DNA from: Rickettsiales bacterium
Lineage (GTDB): Bacteria; Pseudomonadota; Alphaproteobacteria; TMED127
Direction: 5' to 3'
Length of the DNA: 9,185 nucleotides
Assembly: GCA_002711515.1 (NCBI GenBank)
Contig: PARN01000012.1
Span: forward strand, 1-9,185
The position numbers and the translations under genes are program-made. Below are positions 5,395 through 9,185 of the stretch, one piece after another. Position 1 is the first letter of the stretch. Each line of letters opens with the position of its first letter. Below the pieces are notes generated by a model, which was given only the letters and a program-made list of their open reading frames with translations, searched no databases and was not told the DNA's origin.

Positions 5395-7080
5395 TTGGAA
5401 GAAAATTTTAGCGAATTATTAGAAAAAAGCCTTGTTGATTTTAAGTATAAGGAAGGACAAATTATTAAAGGTACTGTTATGGCGGTCCATAATGACACCG
5501 TGGTTGTTGATGTCGGTCTCAAGTCAGAGGGAAGAATTCCAATTAAAGAATTTCATTCACCAGGTGAAGACCATAGTATAAATATCGGAGATAAATACGA
5601 TGTTTACCTTGAAAAACTTGAAAATAAGGAAGGAGAAGCTCTCCTAAGTAGAGAAAGAGCAAGAAAAGAAGAATCCTGGAGTAACCTAGAGAAATTACAG
5701 GATGCAAAACAACAAGTCACTGGAATAATCACTGGAAGAGTAAAAGGGGGTTATGCTGTTGATATAAGTGGCGCAGTTGCTTTTCTTCCTGGAAGTCAAG
5801 TTGATTTAAAACCTATAAAAGATATTTCACCCCTTCTTAATAAACCACAACCCATGGTTATTCTTAAAATGGATAAATTAAGAGGAAATATAGTTGTTTC
5901 AAGAAGAGCCCTTTTAGAAGAATCAAGAAAAGCCGACAGAAGCAAACTTTTATCTGACATTAATGAGGGTGATAAATTAAAGGGTATTGTAAAAAATATC
6001 ACTGATTACGGAATTTTTGTTGATTTAGGAGGACTTGATGGACTAATTCACGTTACTGACTTGTCTTGGGAAAGAGTAAATCATCCATCCGAAAAGTTTA
6101 ATGTTGGCGAAGAGATAGAGGTGGTTGTAACAAAGCATGACAAAGAAAATAATAGAATTAGTTTAGGACTAAAACAACTAACTGAAGATCCATGGAAAAA
6201 TGTAGAAAAAGAATATAAAGTCGGCTCTAAAATTACTTCAAAGATCTCAAGTGTAGCAGACTATGGGGCCTTTGTTGAATTAGCAAAAGGAGTTGAAGGT
6301 TTAATACACTCTTCAGAAATGAGTTGGATCAACAAAAACGTTAACCCAAACTCAATTGTTAAAACCGGTGACAAAGTTGAGGTAATGATACTTGAAATTG
6401 ATAACACAAAAAGAAGAATAAGTTTGGGTAGAAAACAATGTATGGAAAATCCATGGAAAAAGTTTGCTGAAAAGAATAAAAAGGGAGATATTTCAGAAGG
6501 TAAAATAAAAAACATTACTGATTTTGGGATCTTTGTTGAGCTTTCTGATGATTTGGACGGATTAATTCATTTGTCTGATTTGTCTTGGGAAGATTCAGGA
6601 GAGGATGCTATTAAAAAATTCAAAGTTGATGATACTGTTAAATTTAAAATTTTGGAGATTGACCTTGAAAAAGAAAGAGTTTCTCTTGGAGTTAAACAGC
6701 TTATTAAAGATAACTCAAAGAGTGATAAATTAGTTGGTAAAATAGTTACCGGTATCATAGAAAAAATTGAAAAAGATAAAATTGAGGTTTTATTTGATCC
6801 AGATTTTAAAGGTTTTATCAGAAAAACAAACTTAGCTAAGACTAAATCAGAACAAAATACAGAAAGATATGCTTTAAAAGAAAAAATAGATGCTAAAGTA
6901 ATAAAAAAACAAAATAAAGATAACCTTTACGAGCTTTCTGTTAAGGATCTCGAAATACAGGAAGAAAAAGAAGCTCTTAAAGAATATGGTTCATCTTCAT
7001 CTGGAGCAAGTATTGGAGATATTATTGGAGCAGCATTAGAAGAAGACAAGAAAAAAAATAGTAAACCTAAAGATGAATAA
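5395..7080 (+). CDS. rpsA: 30S ribosomal protein S1
   Basis: S1 binds and unfolds mRNA on the small ribosomal subunit and is needed for translation of weakly led messages, which matters here because many neighbours lack Shine-Dalgarno sites. The 561-residue product has six S1 (OB-fold) repeats at about 21-87, 106-172, 192-260, 277-347, 364-435 and 447-517. Repeats 3-5 are the RNA-binding core, each with the pattern (I/V)xxIxDYGxFVxL followed by GLIHxSDLSW; the first two are the divergent ribosome-docking type and the last is degenerate. The tail GSSSSGASIGDIIGAALEE is the form I recall from Alphaproteobacteria. The start is TTG with a good GAGGA site. The spacer with cmk has no convincing promoter, although autoregulation would be expected. 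The end overlaps sppA by 8 bp. Confidence 0.97.
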   Translation: MEENFSELLEKSLVDFKYKEGQIIKGTVMAVHNDTVVVDVGLKSEGRIPIKEFHSPGEDHSINIGDKYDVYLEKLENKEGEALLSRERARKEESWSNLEKLQDAKQQVTGIITGRVKGGYAVDISGAVAFLPGSQVDLKPIKDISPLLNKPQPMVILKMDKLRGNIVVSRRALLEESRKADRSKLLSDINEGDKLKGIVKNITDYGIFVDLGGLDGLIHVTDLSWERVNHPSEKFNVGEEIEVVVTKHDKENNRISLGLKQLTEDPWKNVEKEYKVGSKITSKISSVADYGAFVELAKGVEGLIHSSEMSWINKNVNPNSIVKTGDKVEVMILEIDNTKRRISLGRKQCMENPWKKFAEKNKKGDISEGKIKNITDFGIFVELSDDLDGLIHLSDLSWEDSGEDAIKKFKVDDTVKFKILEIDLEKERVSLGVKQLIKDNSKSDKLVGKIVTGIIEKIEKDKIEVLFDPDFKGFIRKTNLAKTKSEQNTERYALKEKIDAKVIKKQNKDNLYELSVKDLEIQEEKEALKEYGSSSSGASIGDIIGAALEEDKKKNSKPKDE

Positions 7081-7963
7081 AAATGATTTCTTAAATCAGT
7101 ATTTTATTTCAAGAAACAAACTCCTCAAAATTATTTTAGTATTACTCATTTCCATTTTTATTATCAGCACCTTCTTGTCTAATTTTAAAAATAATGAAGT
7201 AATTATAGGTAAAATTAAAATTGAGGGATTAATTAAAGATAAATTTTACCTTCTAGAAGAAATAAAAAAAATTGAAGATAATAAAAATATTCAAGGGCTA
7301 CTTGTGATTGTTAATAGTCCTGGTGGGACTTTCGTAAGTAGCAAAGAAATTTTTAATGCCATCGATAAAATTAGTAATAATATTCCCACTGCTGTATATA
7401 TGCGTGAAGTCGCAACTTCAGGAGCATATTTAGCTTCACTAGGAGCAAATCAAATTTTCTTAAATGAAGCAACTATCACTGGCTCAGTAGGAGTAATCCT
7501 TCAAACCGTTGAATTTACTGATCTATTCAAGATGGTTGGGATCAATCCACTAGTTGTTAAAAGCGGAGAACTTAAAGCCGTTCCCAATCCTCTTGAAAAA
7601 ATTAATGATGAAAAGTTGGAATACATTAATGATATAGTCGGTCAGATGCAAAAAGAATTTTTAAGAATTGTAAAAGAAAAAAGGAATATAACAGAAGAAA
7701 CAGTACAGATGATTTCAGATGGTAGAATCTTTACAGGATTAATAGCAAAATCCCTTAATCTTGTAGATGAAGTTGGTGTTGAAGATGATGCAATAACTTG
7801 GATAAAAAAAAAGGGTAACTTAGATGATAATGTAAAAGTTATTGACTTTGATGGTGAGGATAATATTTTTAAGTTTCTAAATTTAAAAATTATAGAAAAA
7901 ATAAAAAAATTAGAACTAAGTTTAAATGATGGAATTTTAGCAGTTTGGGTGCCGGGTCTATGA
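7073..7963 (+). CDS. sppA: Signal peptide peptidase SppA-type S49 protease
   Basis: This is a membrane-anchored serine protease of the short (about 36 kDa) SppA type, which degrades signal peptides left in the membrane. The 296-residue product has one N-terminal membrane segment at about 18-36 (LLKIILVLLISIFIISTFL), preceded by positive residues, so the body should face the periplasm. The S49 core includes NSPGG (81-85), the nucleophile Ser116 in VATSGAYLAS, ITGSVGVI (135-142) and the general base Lys168 in KSGELKAVPNP, forming the Ser-Lys dyad. GRIFTG near 213-218 is also typical. The ATG overlaps the rpsA stop (ATGAATAA), with no clear ribosome site, so coupling to rpsA is likely. The TGA overlaps ihfB as ATGA. 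SohB is the alternative family name, but length and motifs fit the SppA 36K type better. Confidence 0.92.
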   Translation: MNKNDFLNQYFISRNKLLKIILVLLISIFIISTFLSNFKNNEVIIGKIKIEGLIKDKFYLLEEIKKIEDNKNIQGLLVIVNSPGGTFVSSKEIFNAIDKISNNIPTAVYMREVATSGAYLASLGANQIFLNEATITGSVGVILQTVEFTDLFKMVGINPLVVKSGELKAVPNPLEKINDEKLEYINDIVGQMQKEFLRIVKEKRNITEETVQMISDGRIFTGLIAKSLNLVDEVGVEDDAITWIKKKGNLDDNVKVIDFDGEDNIFKFLNLKIIEKIKKLELSLNDGILAVWVPGL

Positions 7964-8241
7964 AAAAATCAGATATTCTAGATGAGTTAGAAAAAAAATT
8001 TGAATATTTGCCGAAAAGAGAAGTTGAAAGAACGCTAGAAAAAATTCTTCAATACTTCGTCTCATGTCTCTCTCAGGGAAGTAGAATTGAGATTAGAGAT
8101 TTTGGGACTTTCTCAACAAGACTTAGGAAAGCAAGAATTGGCAGGAACCCATCTTCTGGAGAAAAAATTAATATAGATGATAAATATCTAGTACATTTTA
8201 TTCCTGGTAAAAATCTTAAAAAACTAGTAAATGAAGAATAA
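7960..8241 (+). CDS. ihfB: Integration host factor subunit beta
   Basis: This DNA-bending nucleoid protein acts as a heterodimer with IhfA in transcription, replication and recombination. The 93-residue product matches the family length. MKKSDILDELEKKF at the N-terminus, RIEIRDFGTFS at 42-52, the beta-arm RKARIGRNPSSGEKI with the intercalating Pro64 in GRNP, and the ending HFIPGKNLKKLVN are diagnostic; IEIRDFGTF and IPGKNLKKLVN point to the beta subunit rather than HU or IhfA. I start at ATG 7960, which overlaps the sppA stop as ATGA; TTG 7945 would add five unsupported residues. The rpsA-ihfB neighbourhood is conserved in proteobacteria. A second ATG for the LapA-like reading frame overlaps its last codons at 8231. 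Confidence 0.96.
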   Translation: MKKSDILDELEKKFEYLPKREVERTLEKILQYFVSCLSQGSRIEIRDFGTFSTRLRKARIGRNPSSGEKINIDDKYLVHFIPGKNLKKLVNEE

Positions 8242-8323
8242 ACTAATAAAACTTTTAAGTTTAATATGCTTTTTCTTTCTTTGTTTTTTTTTGTCCTTTT
8301 TTCAATATCAAATAGATACCTGA
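8231..8323 (+). other. Probable displaced N-terminus of the LapA-like gene (different frame)
   Basis: A 30-codon frame opens with ATG 8231, overlapping the ihfB end by 11 bp, and begins MKNKLIKLLSLICFFFLC, a positively charged start plus hydrophobic segment as expected for LapA proteins. It ends at TGA 8321-8323. At the T9 run (8284-8292) one extra T would move it into the downstream frame, giving a continuous 73-residue LapA-like protein. It could reflect slippage, a real frameshift or a missing base in the assembly. Confidence 0.5.
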
Positions 8324-8451
8324 TAAAAATTTCACTATTTCCGTTTCCTTATTTAATAGAAGTTCCTCTTTATCTTCTTGTTATAGTTATCTTATTTTTA
8401 GGTTTATTTGTTGGTTATATTGTCTCTTACATCGGGAATTTATTTAAATGA
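8266..8451 (+). CDS. lapA: LapA-domain (DUF1049) small inner-membrane protein, frame possibly interrupted
   Basis: LapA-type proteins are small two-segment inner-membrane proteins; in E. coli LapA works near LapB and LPS-synthesis control, and in Alphaproteobacteria a relative often sits between ihfB and pyrF, as here. The intact frame is 61 residues with two hydrophobic segments (about 2-24 and 34-59), joined by NRYLIKISLFPFPYLIEVP, which fits the LapA pattern of N-R, a short strand, P-F and EVPLYLL. The visible ATG 8266 lacks the usual basic N-terminus and has no clear ribosome site. A better N-terminus (from ATG 8231) lies in another frame and joins this one at a T9 run, so the true product may be 73 residues. 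The TGA overlaps the pyrF ATG. Family assignment is fairly sure; the exact start is not. Confidence 0.7.
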   Translation: MLFLSLFFFVLFSISNRYLIKISLFPFPYLIEVPLYLLVIVILFLGLFVGYIVSYIGNLFK

Positions 8452-9155
8452 GTATTAAGCGCTTTATTTTTTGTGCATTAGATTTTTCAGACATTGACGA
8501 AACAATACAATTCTTAAACATAATTAAAAATGAAGTTGGAGGAATAAAGTTAGGACTAGAGTTTTTCTCAAAAAATGGTTTGAATGGTATAAAAAGGCTA
8601 AAAAAATTTAATCTCCCCATATTCTTAGATTTGAAACTACACGATATTCCTAATACAGTTAAGAAAACATTATTAAATATTATTGATCTTGAACCAAACT
8701 TTCTCACTATTCATTTAAGTGGTGGAAAAAAAATGATAGAAGAGGTAACAGCAATCAAAAATCAAACCAAAATCATCGGCGTGTCTATGCTTACAAGTCT
8801 TGATAAAAATGATCTTTGTGCGTTAGGTATAAATATCTCAGAAAATGAATATGTACACAGGCTAGTAAACTTGGGCCTACAATCTGGAATTGATGGTGTT
8901 GTGTGTTCTCCAAACGAGGTAAAAGAATTAAAAGTCAAATACTCAAATACAGATTTATTTTTTGTTACTCCGGGTATTAGGCTAGAAAATGATAAAATAG
9001 ATGACCAAAAAAGGCTCCTTTCTCCTGGATTAGCAATAAAATATGGTTCCTCTATGCTAGTAATTGGTAGGCCGATTACTAAATCACCTGATCCAGTTAA
9101 AAGTATAAATAATATTAAAAAAGATATTTTGAGGTACTTTGAAAGTAAAAATTAA
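8448..9155 (+). CDS. pyrF: Orotidine 5'-phosphate decarboxylase
   Basis: This enzyme decarboxylates OMP to UMP, the last step of de novo pyrimidine synthesis, in the cytoplasm. The 235-residue product is a complete TIM barrel of the usual bacterial length. Visible are Asp12 in CALDF, Lys34 in GIKLGLEFF, the catalytic DLKLHDIPNT (61-70, with Asp61, Lys63 and Asp66), HLSGG (89-93), TPGIRL (174-179) for phosphate binding, QKRL, and the ending VIGRPIT (205-211). The ATG overlaps the LapA-like stop as ATGA, and GGGA (8434-8437) lies 10 nt upstream. It overlaps trpF by 17 bp. UMP made here feeds the CMP pool that Cmk, encoded upstream in the same run of genes, returns to CDP. Confidence 0.97.
   Translation: MSIKRFIFCALDFSDIDETIQFLNIIKNEVGGIKLGLEFFSKNGLNGIKRLKKFNLPIFLDLKLHDIPNTVKKTLLNIIDLEPNFLTIHLSGGKKMIEEVTAIKNQTKIIGVSMLTSLDKNDLCALGINISENEYVHRLVNLGLQSGIDGVVCSPNEVKELKVKYSNTDLFFVTPGIRLENDKIDDQKRLLSPGLAIKYGSSMLVIGRPITKSPDPVKSINNIKKDILRYFESKN
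9131..9134 (+). promoter_or_regulatory. Ribosome binding site for trpF
   Basis: GAGG sits 4 nt before TTG 9139, inside the end of pyrF. It supports the TTG start and separate initiation of trpF. Confidence 0.6.
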
Positions 9156-9185
9156 AATTTGTGGAATTAATACAGTTGAATCTGC
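9139..9185 (+). CDS. trpF: Phosphoribosylanthranilate isomerase (3' end outside window)
   Basis: Only the first 15 codons are present: MKVKIKICGINTVES, with KICGI being the characteristic first beta strand of TrpF, which isomerises N-(5'-phosphoribosyl)anthranilate in tryptophan synthesis. The start is TTG with GAGG 4 nt upstream, overlapping pyrF by 17 bp in a different frame. In many Alphaproteobacteria trpF is followed by trpB and trpA, which I would expect past the window. The call rests on a short segment plus conserved position. Confidence 0.8.
   Translation, partial: MKVKIKICGINTVES

Noticed and set aside
5989..6575. Repeated DNA segments in rpsA as possible mobile or tandem repeats
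   Set aside because: They are diverged and follow the S1 protein repeats, so they are domain duplications of the family.
1..9185. Defence island, prophage, CRISPR, transposon or biosynthetic cluster
   Set aside because: Every gene but one fits a conserved housekeeping family in a conserved order, and no repeats, integrase or transposase motifs were seen.

Overview
The window is a compact, strongly AT-rich (about 30% GC by eye) stretch of core chromosome. Its gene order is typical of Alphaproteobacteria: lptB-hpf-ptsN; a DUF1150 gene beside an Hsp20 gene; a FYDLN-type zinc-ribbon gene back to back with aroA; then aroA-cmk-rpsA-sppA-ihfB-lapA-pyrF-trpF. The AT content, mostly overlapping genes, very short spacers and missing rpoN between lptB and hpf suggest a streamlined genome such as those of marine SAR11-like lineages. 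That lineage placement is inference; no rRNA or species marker is present.

Layout. 1-1795 (+) holds the end of the LPS-export ATPase LptB, the long-form ribosome hibernation factor Hpf and the nitrogen-PTS protein PtsN, all overlapping by 4 bp. 1792-2467 (-) holds a DUF1150 protein and an Hsp20 chaperone; the DUF1150 stop codon overlaps that of ptsN. 2468-2679 is the only sizeable non-coding gap. It carries a candidate promoter and a structured leader for hsp20. 2680-3337 (-) is a small operon: zinc-ribbon protein with an AT-hook-like motif and acidic tail, an unrecognised 92-residue protein, and tRNA-Ala(GGC) only 7 nt after that protein's stop. 3338-3385 is a 48-bp divergent spacer. 3386-9185 (+) runs through EPSP synthase, cytidylate kinase, ribosomal protein S1, an SppA-type protease, IHF beta, a LapA-like membrane protein, OMP decarboxylase and the first codons of TrpF. 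Nearly all these genes overlap; only cmk-rpsA has a real gap (58 bp).

Functionally this is housekeeping: envelope export, stress and translation control, aromatic and pyrimidine biosynthesis, and nucleoid structure. I see no mobile element, CRISPR array, toxin or defence system, or biosynthetic cluster, and no convincing undescribed multi-gene system.

The points most worth checking are the LapA-like gene, whose expected N-terminus lies in another frame joined at a run of nine T; the hsp20 leader, which could be an RNA thermometer; the zinc-ribbon/AT-hook/acidic-tail protein; and an EPSP synthase with one altered class II motif. No gene-free stretch exceeds 300 bases.
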